Source of the DNA: Brachypterus glaber
Taxonomy: Eukaryota > Arthropoda > Insecta > Coleoptera > Kateretidae
NCBI GenBank assembly: GCA_958510825.1
Contig: OY294045.1
Span: forward strand, 95,850,988 to 95,914,987
Direction of reading: 5' to 3'
Length of the DNA stretch: 64,000 bases
This document shows positions 51,222-61,755 of the stretch, piece after piece. Below the pieces are notes generated by a model. That model had not been told where the DNA came from and ran no database searches. It saw only the letters and a program-made list of their open reading frames with translations. Position numbers and translations under genes: made by a program. Position 1 is the stretch's first letter, and the number at the start of each line of letters is the position of its first letter.

Positions 51222-52145
51222 GGGGCTGTCAATATATTACGTAAGGCAATTTTTCAAAAAAAATTGACCCCCCTCCCCCCTGTGTAACAAACTGTCACAT
51301 TTACCAACACCCCCCCCCCTGTGTAACGCGTAACAATATAAAATTTTTATTTCGCAATAAATTTAACTGTATTCTCACTATTGATTCGTTTTTCTCGACA
51401 AAACAAACATGAACCTAAAATATAGTATAACATAACCTAAAAAAATTTAGACGAAAAAATCACTCAAACACAATGGGAGTTTAGCTCAGCGATCTAAGGC
51501 ATCGATATAGCATTGACAATGAGCTAATGATCGTGAGTTCAAACCTCACTGGCGCCGATTGCCTTTTTCAGTTAATTAATAATTGAAATTTGGCGAAGGC
51601 GTACTCCCTAAATATATTGGTTAATTAAAGCCGGTGGTTCCCTCTACTACTAGCCCACACAAGTCCTGGACTTAGGGGATGCTTAATTAAGTAGAATAGT
51701 ACGAGGTTAAAAATAAACATAAACATAAACAAACGTATATTGTTTATGCACAGGTACACAAAATAGTACACACATTGGTGTTCTGTGAGTACACATTCCG
51801 CGCGAAAATATATCATCGCGGATGATCACGCAAGAACAGGGTCATAAGATTTTTTTTTAATATCAATGTCAACAGTTTTTTTACTGATTAGAATATTATT
51901 TAAATATGCATAGTTTCGTCAATTTTTGTGTGAAAAAGGGAATTATGCGCCACTAAATAGTAATTTATCTTGAAATAAAAATACATTTGCCAAGCTTAGG
52001 AAATAAACATTAAATTTATTAAATTCCGTTACGTAACGTTTACCTAGACCCCCTCCTTCCCCCCTGTCACAAACTGTAACAATTTCTCTGACCCCCCCCC
52101 CCTAGGCGCGTTACGTAATATATTCCCCAACAGGTGGACAGCCCC
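51222..52145. mobile_element. PIF/Harbinger-like MITE, GGGGCTGTC ends, TAA duplication
   Basis: GGGGCTGTC at the left, GACAGCCCC at the right, with TAA on both sides. Subterminal AATATATTACGTAA and runs of C with TGTAACA repeats lie near both ends. No transposase. A SINE (51472-51733) is inserted in it. Confidence 0.7.
51472..51733 (+). mobile_element. tRNA-derived SINE, full-length copy 2
   Basis: GTTTAGCTCAGCGATCTAAGG (A box) and GTGAGTTCAAACCTCACTGG (B box), then the same body as 50244-50486 and an AAACATAAAC tail. Confidence 0.8.
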
Positions 52146-52443
52146 TAAATGGAGAAATAGATAGATCGAAAATTTAATTAGATCATAAATAAAAAATATA
52201 ATTCCATCACATTTAGCCAAATTACTTCTCTTGTTTGTTTAATAATATGTTTGTTCCTTCTTATTTGATAAACTGATAAACGGCAGGTGCGTGAGATTGT
52301 TTTATTTCTTTTGATCGTTTATCAAAAATTGTAGCCATTATGTTTTATGATAACCGCAGAGATTCGTTATTTCTAATAATAAATTTAATATTATATATAT
52401 TATATATAAGCTACATATCTTAAGTTTCACAAGTAAATTTGTT

Positions 52444-52622
52444 TTTTCACTACCAGCCTAAAAGCACATCTTTATTACTGTTCTTTTCATTGGTAGAAAT
52501 ATTATTTCTCTACCTATGACGTCAGAGGTTCTAAAAATAATGAAATTGCACCATGGTTAATAATAAATTTTTATTCAGCTGTTTTGGCATCTGACGTTTC
52601 ACTTAATTAATTAATCACATTT
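52444..52622 (+). repeat. Partial copy of the intron 3 element
   Basis: Matches 7729-7905 nearly base for base (TTCACTACCAGCCTAAAAGC ... GGCATCTGACGTTTCAC). Only one end is present. Confidence 0.7.
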
Positions 52623-52639
52623 GTTTTTGATTAAATGAA

Positions 52640-52841
52640 CTGTATACATAATAGAACAAACTTATTTATTTTACTTTTTAATGTAATAACTAATTTTATT
52701 CGCATTTTTTACAATACGCGTACAGCCGTGGTGTTTCTCCATCGGCGTCGTCTACCCAAGTCTCTCTCGAATGTTCGCTGCTACGTGACGTCCAGCGGAC
52801 CAACTTAGTACAGTCGCCCAGTAGTCAATTTGGCCTTAACA
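52640..52841 (-). mobile_element. BEL/Pao 3' LTR (start well placed, end approximate)
   Basis: Read on the minus strand, a purine-rich tract (AAGGTGGGGGGCA, 52842-52855) is followed by TGTTAAGGCC at 52841, a BEL/Pao-style LTR start directly downstream of the pol gene. AATAAAA at about 52697-52703 could be its polyadenylation signal. The far end is not defined and may be cut by the repeat at 52444-52622. Confidence 0.55.
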
Positions 52842-52937
52842 TGCCCCCCACCTTGGAAGGCACTTCCAAAACAACACTATATTATAAGGAATGGCAATTA
52901 AAATGTCACTAACTAAAGTCTTGATAAAATTAAAGTT

Positions 52938-53587
52938 TTACTTGGACACTTCCTCTTCTATGGGAAGTGGGCACAATTTTGAAAAACTCCGTTTTAATTG
53001 TCCGGTTGCTGTCTTTACGGTTGCAACACGTGCGATTCCGTCAGCACCTGGGTGTACTGATAAAATTCTACCTATCTTCCAGCACGTTGGAGGTAAGTTG
53101 TCCTCTTTCAACAAAACTAATGTGTTTTCTTTTAACTGAAAGTCATCATTCTTCCACTTTGTTTTCTTCTGCAACTCATTTAAATAAGTTTTCGACCATT
53201 CCTTCCAAAACAATTGCTGCATCTTCTGTAACTTTTGGAACCTTGAAAGTCTATTTTCTCGAATATCCAACAAATTTGGATCTGGCACAGCACACAATGA
53301 TCTTCCGATCAGGAAATGTCCTGGAGTGAGTATTTCTAGGTCGGAAGGTTCAGAGGATAGGGGGGTAAGGGGACGGGAATTAAGAATTGATTCTACTTGG
53401 CACAATACCGTGGCAAAATCTTCATACGTTAATTTCTCATTCGTCATTACCCGCTTCAAGTGATACTTGAATGACTTAACACCACTTTCCCAAAGTCCTC
53501 CAAAATGAGGTGAGAGCGGCGGTATAAAAGACCATTTTATGTTTTCATTTGCACAAAAACGCTTTAATGTATTTTCATTTGCAACTA
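52938..53587 (-). CDS. BEL/Pao integrase C-terminal fragment
   Basis: About 215 codons, open, with the 5' side replaced by the repeat starting near 53586. KWSFIPPLSPHFGGLWESGV contains the catalytic Glu of the DDE integrase core. ILNSRPLTPL and LTPGHFLIGR follow, then a C-terminal domain (LLKEDNLPPTCWKIGRI, GADGIARVATVKTATG) typical of Pao integrases. The two catalytic Asp residues are missing. It ends about 80 bases before the polypurine tract. Confidence 0.85.
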
Positions 53588-53983
53588 TGTTGCGTAGTTT
53601 CCATCTTATCATAAATTCAAATCATTATACTTAAATTAAAAATATAAAAAACTTTATTGTGTATACTATAATTATGTTTAATAATATAGTATATTTAAAT
53701 CTATTAAAACTAAACTACTAGTTCATATTAAAAACTCATACAGAACTAATGATTCTTAAAATTTACAATAAAATATCCAAAGTATATTTTTCCAATCGGC
53801 AACACTGTACCCCTGTCAGTCATTTTACTACATTAGACTGTGAGTTTACACATTCTTTCTCTCTCTTTACGCGTACTAAGTATAAACAATAGTCACTCCC
53901 CACCACTGGTGGGCCACCAGCCCCTCACCGTAGTTGGTTCACGCTTCAAACAAAGCATAAGGTAGATTTCTTGAGGTAAAAGT
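53586..53983. repeat. Partial copy of the intron 2 TIR element
   Basis: 53586-53830 matches 4080-4320, and the terminus TTCTTGAGGTAAAAGT closes it at 53968-53983. A ~135-base piece before the terminus (53830-53967) is absent from the first copy. The left end is lost at the junction with the integrase fragment. Confidence 0.6.
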
Positions 53984-53994
53984 TCTTTGCTTGC

Positions 53995-54350
53995 AACAAA
54001 TATAACTTGACACGGTGTGTCACGGTGTAAACTCGGTGTAATGTCTATTACACCCAGTTTTCACCGAAAAAAAGCTAGATTGATTTATGAAAATTTTAAT
54101 TGTGGTTTACACTTGTATTACACGGATATGTCCACACTCGATTGACTCCGTATGAAGTTCATACTATGAACACCGAATTTCCACTTTTTGATTCTTACAG
54201 TGGAATTTACGGTGGGATTCCAGTGTAATACGGTGCCTACACTGAAATCCCACTGTAACAAACACACCGTGGTACTCCAGTGTAAAAACTGTGTACTTTT
54301 TTCATATTTGCACGGTGTGATTTTAGTGTATTCCGCTAGGGCTACAAATA
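53995..54350. repeat. CACGGTGTAA motif array
   Basis: Variants of ACGGTGTAA, CAGTGTAA and TTACACCG in both orientations recur more than a dozen times. No clear TIR pair was found. The ORF across it on the minus strand simply reads the repeats. Confidence 0.55.
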
Positions 54351-54643
54351 CTTCCTTCACATAAGAATATTTATTCTGTGTGTAACTCTTTTAAAATATA
54401 TTTTACATATCCAATCATGTAAAATAAAATTTTACTAATAAATTGGGTAAATTTTCAAAAGTTATTTAAGAGGTTATGTAGTTCTTCTTCTTCTTCATAG
54501 TTTTTAGTAGGTGTATAGAACTTTAGGTTGACAACAACAAACAATTAACAACGTTATTATGTGATGAGACCACAAAATTTACTTTGTAAAAATACATGAA
54601 ATGTTATTTAAAATTATATACTTTTAGTAATTTAGGTCATTAT

Positions 54644-54790
54644 GGCCTATTCACATGTACCATTGAAATCTATTCAATATTGACAAAAATTCCAATACCA
54701 TGCAGTTTTAATACAGTTGACGTAAATGACCTTGCAATTTTCGTCAATATTGCCACAAATTTCAATCTCAATGGTACATGTGAATAGGCC
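54644..54790. mobile_element. 147-bp MITE, GGCCTATTCACATGTACC ends
   Basis: GGCCTATTCACATGTACCAT at the left and its reverse complement at the right. The interior also pairs (TCAATATTGACAAAAATT with AATTTTCGTCAATATTG). Non-coding. Confidence 0.75.
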
Positions 54791-56040
54791 TGATTATATA
54801 TGATGTGAATAATCCATAAACTAAACGAAACGTTGCAAGCACCCTGTCAAAACATCGGCACTAGAGCCATCTAGTTTGCAAATTTCAAACTAGGTGTTTT
54901 GTTTGATTTTAAATTCTGTATCATTAAAACATTATATTCTAGCAAAAAACTGTATATAACATTTTTTATAGGGCTTAAAAAGAGATTTTATTTAAAATAT
55001 AACTTTTTGAAATCGTGTTATAAATATGTGAGATATGCTAAAAATCCTTTTACTGCTTTAAACGCCAATATCTCGAAAACAATGCGTTTTAGGAAAACGT
55101 TGTTTATAACATTTTTTGACCAATTTAAAATTATCTTTTATATAAGTGCTAAATTAACCAAATACAATAATAATTGCCTTAATTATAAACAAAAAACGCT
55201 AAAAATAGGAGTTTTACCCTATTTTTACCCCCAAAATCTAATCAGCTCTTCGGAATACGATAAGAAACAATACGCAGAAAACCACAAGGCGATATCTCAC
55301 GTAGAAATGGAGTTAGAGAGTTTACACACAGACAGACAGACAGACAGACAGACACACAGACAGTCGGACGCAAAATATTTTTTTTACTGATTTCGACTCA
55401 GAATGGTCTAAAACGTCGAGAAATGTGAAAAAAACGTGCTCAAAGATTTTGACTTTTCGGCGAAGATTTCAATACATCGGCACTCTTAGAAAGCCAAACC
55501 TAGCACTAAGTGCCGATGTAATTATGTACTTTTACAAGTTCTTTAATATTTACAGTGATTTTTCTCTGTGCGTTTCGGTAAGTTATTGCAAAGAGGTAGG
55601 CGCAAAAATGTTTCATGTCTACTTAAAAGTTAACCACATGGTACGTCATAATACCCGCATTTTCTCGGTTTTAAACTAACAAAGTTTATTAAAAGGAAAG
55701 AGGAAAGCATTCTATGCAAAATGTTATTTATGGTAACTTGTAAAAGATTTTCTAAACAAATTACCCAATTTAAATTCTGGTGTTTCAGGCGCCTTTGTAA
55801 CTTCTTTTACCACACTTATATCAAGATTCTTGATTTTAGTTAAGGTTTCCTATTAAATTTTGAAGAACTAAAATAAATTTAAGTGGTACATGAAATTCAC
55901 TATAAACTTTATATATTAAATAAATTTTATCAAATAATTTAATTTTTATATTCATAAAGAACAATAAGTATAAAAATTTAGGACAGAAATTATTAATTTT
56001 AAACAAAATTATAAAAATATTAATTTATTATTCCATCAAT
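54791..56040. other. Non-coding repeat-derived stretch
   Basis: 54840-55540 resembles the CAGA-microsatellite class of dispersed repeats (GACAGACAGACAG at 55325-55363, with TATCTCACGTAGAAATGGAG before it). A small hairpin with ATCGGCACT arms lies at 55475-55520. The 163-codon ORF at 54899-55390 is AT-rich and ends in the microsatellite, so it is not accepted as a gene. 55700-56040 is AT-rich with nothing recognised. Confidence 0.4.
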
Positions 56041-56440
56041 ATATTTTCTAATCATCGTACAGTGATATTGGTAGACTGACAGTTTCGGACTGCTGGCCCT
56101 CTTCAGTACCAAGAGTCAACTCTGCACGCTAATTAATCATCAATAGTTTGTTGTTTGGGTCTTTAAGAGACAGGCGCGGCCTATGGCTCATTTATCTAAA
56201 AAAATACTTGATCTGAATTGATAGTTGGGGCAGTGAGTCTATGCTCACTGATGCGAGTTGCATCTGTCATAATTTGGCGCTGGGGAGTGGGTGGGAGGGG
56301 GATGGGGAGGAATGGGATAGGGAGACGAGGGATGTGACGCTAATTAAGAAAACGGTTTTAGACTATATTCACAAAAGGAATATAGTCACAAGATTGATGT
56401 AGACTTGTGCGCCATCTATTGCTAGATGTAGACAACTACT
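56041..56440 (-). repeat. Hammerhead-repeat family, copy b, split by another repeat
   Basis: Reverse-strand copy of 56830-57025. It is interrupted at about 56145-56335 by the GTCTTTAAGAGACAGGCGC repeat seen at 6590-6835. Confidence 0.6.
56068..56112 (-). ncRNA. Hammerhead ribozyme candidate, copy b (all core bases present)
   Basis: On the minus strand: stem I TTGGTA, core CTGAAGA, stem II GGGC with loop CAGCA and GTCC (one G-T pair), GAA, stem III ACT with loop GTC and AGT, cleavage-site C, then stem I TACCAA. Every invariant base of the hammerhead core is present, including A15.1 opposite U16.1. Stem III has three pairs, enough for weak single-molecule folding. Type I topology, since stem I is open. 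Activity is inferred. Confidence 0.7.
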
Positions 56441-56625
56441 CTACCCCTCCTAGTCTGGAGACTTTGTATGATAGCAAGTTGAAGACTTGTGTGCCTCAAG
56501 CACATAGTAACGAGTGGTTAGACATAGAATTAGTAAGGACAGAAATTTTTAATTTTAAACAAAATTATAAAAATATTAATTTATTATTCCATCAATCTAT
56601 TTTCTAATCATAGTACATAGTGATA

Positions 56626-56670
56626 TTGGTAGACTGACAGTTTTGGGCTGCTGGCCCTCTTCAGTACCAA
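56626..56670 (-). ncRNA. Hammerhead ribozyme candidate, copy c (G12 mutated)
   Basis: Same fold as 56068-56112, with a perfect stem II GGGC/GCCC, but GAAA has become AAAA. G12 is needed for catalysis, so this copy should be dead. Confidence 0.6.
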
Positions 56671-56829
56671 GAGTCAACTCTGCACGTTAATTAAGAAAAC
56701 GTTTTTAAACTTTATTCGCAAAAGGAATATAGTCATTAGTTTGAAGTAGACTTGTGCGCCATCTATTGCTCATACCTCTCCTAGTCTGGAGAGCCCTCTT
56801 CAGTGTAGACAACTACACATCAAGGTATG

Positions 56830-57025
56830 AGTAGTTGTCTACATCTAGCAATAGATGGCGCACAAGTCCACATCAATCTAATGACTATATTCCTTTTGCG
56901 AATAAAGTCTAAAAACGTTTTCTTAATCAGCGTGCAGAGTTGACTCTTCGTACTGAAGAAGGCCAGCAGCCCGAAACTGTCAGTCTACCAATATCACTCT
57001 GTACGATGATTAGAAAATATATTGA
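56830..57025 (+). repeat. Hammerhead-repeat family, copy d
   Basis: ATCTAGCAATAGATGGCGCA, TGACTATATTCCTTTTGCG, CGTTTTCTTAATCAGCGTGC, the ribozyme motif, then AAAATATATTGATGGAATAA. It recurs in reverse at 56041-56440 and 56580-56830 and partly at 51110-51215. No ORF. Confidence 0.65.
56947..56991 (+). ncRNA. Hammerhead ribozyme candidate, copy d
   Basis: Core CTGAAGA, stem II AGGC/GCCC (outer pair lost), GAA, ACT-GTC-AGT, C, TACCAA. Stem I partner is TTCGTA, one mismatch from TTGGTA. Core intact, helices slightly weakened. Confidence 0.6.
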
Positions 57026-57231
57026 TGGAATAATAAATATAAAAATTTAGTTATCCTAATCCTGTTTTATATTTTAAATAAAATTTTATTTTCACACGTT
57101 TAAATGAAACTTGTATTAATAAATATAATGTGCATCAAAAAGCTCCTTAAATTATTTGAGGTTATGTAACTTTTTCTAGATACAATGTTGACAAGTTGTA
57201 GAAATAAGTGATTGTACCCAAGGCTACATAA

Positions 57232-57745
57232 GAATGCGCAAAAGTGTTCTGGCGAATATCTACAAATATACTATGCGCAGTAGTGTTTGGTGGAACATAT
57301 TTATGCGCAGAAGGGTTTAATAAGATATACGAATGCGAAAAAGTGTTGTGGCAAACATATACAAATATACCGTGCGCAGTAGTGTTTGGTAGAACATATT
57401 TATGCGCAGATATGTTTAATAATATATACGAATGCGCAAAAGTGTTCTTGCAAACATATACAAATATACCAGCAAATGTGCAGTAGTGTTTGGTGGAACA
57501 TATGCGCAGAATGGGAATGCGCAAAAGTATTCTGGTAAACATATATAAATATACCATGCACAGCAGTGTTTGGTGGAACACATTTACTCTCAAAAGTGTT
57601 TAACATCTGAATGCGCAAAAGTGTACTGGCAAATATATACAAATATACCATGGGCAGTAGTGTTTGGTGGAACATATTTATTCGCAAAAAGGTTTAATAA
57701 TACATACGAATGCTCAAAAGTGTTCTGGAAAACATATTCAAATAC
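57232..57745 (+). repeat. 99-bp minisatellite, about 5.2 units
   Basis: Units start GAATGCGCAAAAGTGTTCTGG at 57232, 57331, 57430, 57515, 57609 and 57708. Each includes ACATATACAAATATACC, TGCGCAGTAGTGTTTGGTGG and AACATATTTATGCGCA. The fourth unit is 14 bases short and the fifth 5. ORFs run through in several frames because 99 is divisible by three; they are not taken as genes. Confidence 0.9.
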
Positions 57746-57747
57746 AC

Positions 57748-57872
57748 TGCCCAGAACAAAAGTTTCTCATTTTACACCTCCGCGCATGAAATGGATTTTT
57801 TATTAACAGTGATAATAAAAAATCCATTTAACGCGCTTAGGTAAATAATGGGAAAGCTTTTTTACCAGGCAG
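57748..57872. mobile_element. 125-bp MITE, CACTGCC ends
   Basis: CACTGCCCAGAACAAAAG at the left, TTTTTTACCAGGCAGTG at the right, TA outside. A related right half is at 1948-2030 in intron 1. Confidence 0.55.
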
Positions 57873-57873
57873 T

Positions 57874-58337
57874 GTATTTTTATTATTATTGAAACTTAGT
57901 ACCTGCGCCATAAAATTTTGATAAAAGTAATGTTTTTAAGATGAGGCAGGGTGGAGTTAGTACGCATTCAAGGCAGAATTGTCATGAGATATTGTACCAG
58001 CTCAAGGGACGGGCCTAAGGGGAGCAGCCAACATTTAAATTGCGCAGAGGGGCTAAGCCTCCCCTGGCATTTTCGCTGAGCCCCCCTGGTTATATTTAAG
58101 TCACCTACCTTTAGGCGCCATTTTTTTTGCAAGGGTGCCATGTTTGGTAGAAACCGTCAGGGACTCTTTTGGGGCGCCAACAAACAATTATTTCTTGCAA
58201 GGCGCCAAGTTTGGGTAGAAACCGTCAGGGACAAAGCTTTTTTTTTAAGGTAACTTTTTGCTCTTTTACCAAAAATATAATTTTGAAGGTATTTCTATGC
58301 TAGTATATCTCGCTGGAGGGGCATGGCCCCCCAGCTG
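57874..58337. repeat. Dispersed repeat with GGCGCC/GTCAGGGAC units
   Basis: 58030-58255 has CCCCCTGGCATTTT..., AAGTCACCTACCTTTAGGCGC and two units of GCCAAGTTTGGGTAGAAACC with GTCAGGGAC, shared with 35205-35300 and the array inside 39474-40247. No gene. Confidence 0.5.
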
Positions 58338-58533
58338 CCTTTTTTTATGGCAGATTTGTGTTCAGTATTCAAAAATACATAAGAATAGGTGGGCCTCAAC
58401 CCTAGCACAGACAACTATTTTTTGTGGGCTTTTAGAAGGCCCGCAAAGAAAAATAAATTGACTGTGCTGGGGTTCAGACCTACCTATTCTTATGTATTTT
58501 GGGATGAACACGAATCTGTCATAAAAAAAGCAC
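58338..58533. repeat. 196-bp palindrome
   Basis: TTTTTTATGGCAGATTTGTG...ATACATAAGAATAGGTGGGC pairs with GCCTACCTATTCTTATGTAT-type sequence ...CACGAATCTGTCATAAAAAA. A further inverted partner of one arm is at 58630-58680. Non-coding. Confidence 0.65.
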
Positions 58534-59127
58534 TTCATGGGCTCATTTTTTTGCCACACTGAAATTGCAGATTGATAATATGAGATTTTTACCATTTTAG
58601 AGTTTTTGCAGTGTAGGAAAAATATGAGCCTTTTTTATGACAGATTCATGTTGAGCAAAATACATAAGAATAGGTAAGTTTCAACACCAGCACAACTATT
58701 TTTTTGTGGCCTGTGTTGTTAGATATTACAGATAATTTAGCAACAACTTTTTTTGTGGGCCTGTGATATTAGATACTACAGATAATTTAGCTATAATTAA
58801 GCTATTATTAAGCTATAACAACTACCGGGTTCAGGGTCTCACTTCACCGCCGGAAAAATTTAACCACTCCTACAATATAATAATTATAGAGGCCTAATAA
58901 CCCCTAAAGTCAAAGTTTTAATTTAAAGTTAAATGGTTTCACTAAAACCAGCAGGAAAAGGAATTTCATTAAATTTATAATTTTCGTCTGATATTGTTTT
59001 TAGGGTTATCATAATTATACCTTATTTGTAAAATGAAACCAGAAAATGCTATAAAAAATGTAATAAAACAGAAAACATTATTAATCACAAATTCTTTTCA
59101 GACCCTCGTTTTAATATTAAATTTTTA
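58534..59127. other. No gene recognised
   Basis: Repeat-arm fragments to 58690, then a duplicated TGTTAGATATTACAGATAAT segment at 58725 and 58768, then AT-rich sequence. Confidence 0.4.
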
Positions 59128-59795
59128 TTTTTCTACGACTGCTTTAGTATGTAAGCAAATACACACACTTTTAAAAGACAGAATGAATCCATTCTAGCTC
59201 TAGATACGGTATAAATATTCGGTATCAAGTGTTAGAATGAGCACATGTAGTGCCATCTCTTGTTCATAAAAGTAAAGAAAACTGTAGCAAAATTAGCAAT
59301 ATATATTTATATTTTACATGAAATATTTAATGCAATTTAAAGTTTTGCGTTAAAATTACAATAAGTTTATTAGTTTTTCTTAATATTAGACCAGTTTTTT
59401 ATCAATTTAGTTAAAAAAATTAAAACTGCTCCATCTATTGTTAAATATTTAAACCTGATATCTGTCACAACAATCTGACATAACCTTCAATTTTTGCATT
59501 ATAAACCGCATTGTAAATATGTGCTAAAATTAAATAAAAATCTTTTTTAAGTACTGATTTAATAAAATTATTAAATAACATTAATTGCTTTATTTAAAAA
59601 TATGTGTTTTGTTGCATTTACAATGTCGAGTCACAAAAAAACATGGTTTTTAACCTTGTCCGCAGTTTAAAGCCATACAGTGTTTCATATTTGCAGTCGA
59701 AGAAAAAGTATAATCTACAACACGTATGACAAACTTTCCGCTCGCGCGGTTTATTCTCTATTCCATACTAGTTATAGAATATACTATTCTCGAAA
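59128..59795 (-). repeat. Dispersed repeat family R, copy 3
   Basis: Reverse complement of 2955-3625 over most of its length, from TTTTTCTACGACTGCTTTAG to TCTATTCCATACTAGTTATAG. Confidence 0.65.
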
Positions 59796-60034
59796 CTTTT
59801 CTAAATCGTGTCGGCGCGGAGTTTGACGGGAGCATTTTTTTTGCGGGACCTAATGCCACAATTCCGGGACCAAAAAAAATAAGTATTATTTAAAAAAAGA
59901 ATCTAATATGAGAAACCCTAGGACAAGTATTAAAAAAGTTGAAAAAATTGACATCTAGATATTCTTTTTAATTCAATTTTGCACAGTTCCTAAGAAAATA
60001 TCCAAAAATTGGACTTCTGAAACAGCCAATTGTA

Positions 60035-60804
60035 GGGGAAGTCGGGGTTAACTGGGCAGCCTTTTTTCATATCGAGTTTTTGAAAAACCTGTAAACAATA
60101 TTCAAATATTTTCTATAGCAAAAGGTAGATTATTACTATAGTTAGAACATATTAATACTTCAGACAAATATTATTTATATAAAAAAAGTTAAGGTTAACT
60201 GGACCACTACTCAGGGTTAACTGGTCCACTAACAAAAATATATTGTAAATAAAAACGATTTAAAATAAAATGAAATTTAATTCTAACATAAAAATAGACA
60301 ACATAATATGTTAAATATTAGATATATCTCAGGATTAATTGGTCCGGGCTTAACTGGACATGGCCCAATTAACCCCGAACTAATTAATATTGACATAAGT
60401 GATTTTGACCATGCTCAGTTAACCCCGAATCAGTTAACCCTGAGTTACACCGCTGAATGAAATCATAAAATTTTAATACTTAATAATATATTAAAAGGCG
60501 GAAATTATGCAGAATAATTAACAAAATATTCAGTATATTAGGTAAAATATTAGTATAGATCCTCCTATTAATAATAAAGTATTAATTAAAAAATAAAAGT
60601 TAAGGTACTACTTTTCATCGAAAAAAATGAACTTTCTTTACTACAACTTACATGTGGTCAACACGGTCAGGCCATAATACTTTAAACAATACTACTAACT
60701 AAATATCACTAGAATTTGCACTAATGCGCCAATACTAATAAACAAACCTGATAAAATGCAGGTGGACCAGTTAACCCTGTAGCCCAGTTAACCCTGACTT
60801 CCCC
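60035..60804. mobile_element. TIR element with GGTTAACTGG arrays, copy 2
   Basis: Same ends and order as 21012-21836, TA on both sides, but lacking the ~65-base internal piece with CAGTTAACCCCGCTGGACC. The two copies differ by scattered substitutions only, so both arrived fairly recently. Confidence 0.75.
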
Positions 60805-60940
60805 TAAATTTCAATTTTTCGAATATATGAAAAATTCAAAAAAATCCTCAGTTTCAATGTCTGACGACGTGGCTCAGCATAATATTTTTTCTTAAATTTT
60901 GTACAGCACATGTGCTGTACACATGTTGGTTTAATTCTTA

Positions 60941-61755
60941 AGACCACTTTACACGGAGCAATGTGTAGGCAAGTTTGGTGCTGTGCAAGTTTGCTGCCAG
61001 ATATAGCATGAGAACAATTGTACAATCATTTGCCTTTTCATGGAGCAAGTTGTACGCAAGTTTGACGCTATATATTGCAAGTTAAACAGTGCTGCCAACC
61101 AGGCAATTTTGACGTGTCTCTGCGTTTGTTGACAAAAACATAACCTAGCATTTGCTTTTTTAAGGAAGTTTTTTTAGTTAGACAGAACGGCCTATTATTA
61201 AAAACAATAATTATTAACATGTACAGTTGCTACTATATTAGTAAAAAGAAATCGATTTGGTAACTTTTTTCCAGGTTGGTGCCACGAAAATAACCATAAA
61301 ACTTGCGTGAAAACATAGAGAACGAAAGAGAACCATTAGTCCAGCCTGCGCAAGATTATTTTGTGACAGAACGGGGCAGCGAAATGACGTAACGCAATAT
61401 ATCTTACCTTGCGCAGTACGCATCTCTATCAGCTGTGAAATGCTGTCGGTCGTAAAACAATTCATCACCCCAGTATTCATTTGTCTTATCTCCAAAAATC
61501 ACCCAGTAAAAATCTTAAAATGTCAAAAAATAGAAATATGGCAAACCAATACTGGGGTGACGAATTATTAGTAGTTTGTTTATACTGTCAGTACAGTCAG
61601 ATCGTCGTTTGTTTCTGTTCATTTTTCGACTTCTACTGTGTTTTAATTGTTTTTTTGCTGCATTTGTTTATAACATGCGCATTGACTGAATAATTCTTGC
61701 AACAAACTTGCATAGCATCAAACTTGCGCACAAATTGCTCCGTGTAAAGTGGCTT
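60941..61755. mobile_element. PIF/Harbinger-like palindromic element, TTA duplication
   Basis: AGACCACTTTACACGGAGCAA at the left and TTGCTCCGTGTAAAGTGGCTT at the right, with TTA at 60938-60940 and 61756-61758. The 3-bp TWA duplication and the CACGGAGCAA-type terminus suit PIF/Harbinger. The two arms each encode a similar short peptide running outward from the centre: NQYWGDELL at about 61541 (+) and NEYWGDELF at about 61480 (-). Confidence 0.65.

Noticed and set aside
54899..55390. 163-codon plus-strand ORF
   Set aside because: AT-driven amino acid composition and a C-terminus that runs into a CAGA microsatellite; it resembles a dispersed repeat rather than a gene.
57162..57806. Several overlapping ORFs on both strands
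   Set aside because: All read the 99-bp minisatellite, whose period keeps frames open.
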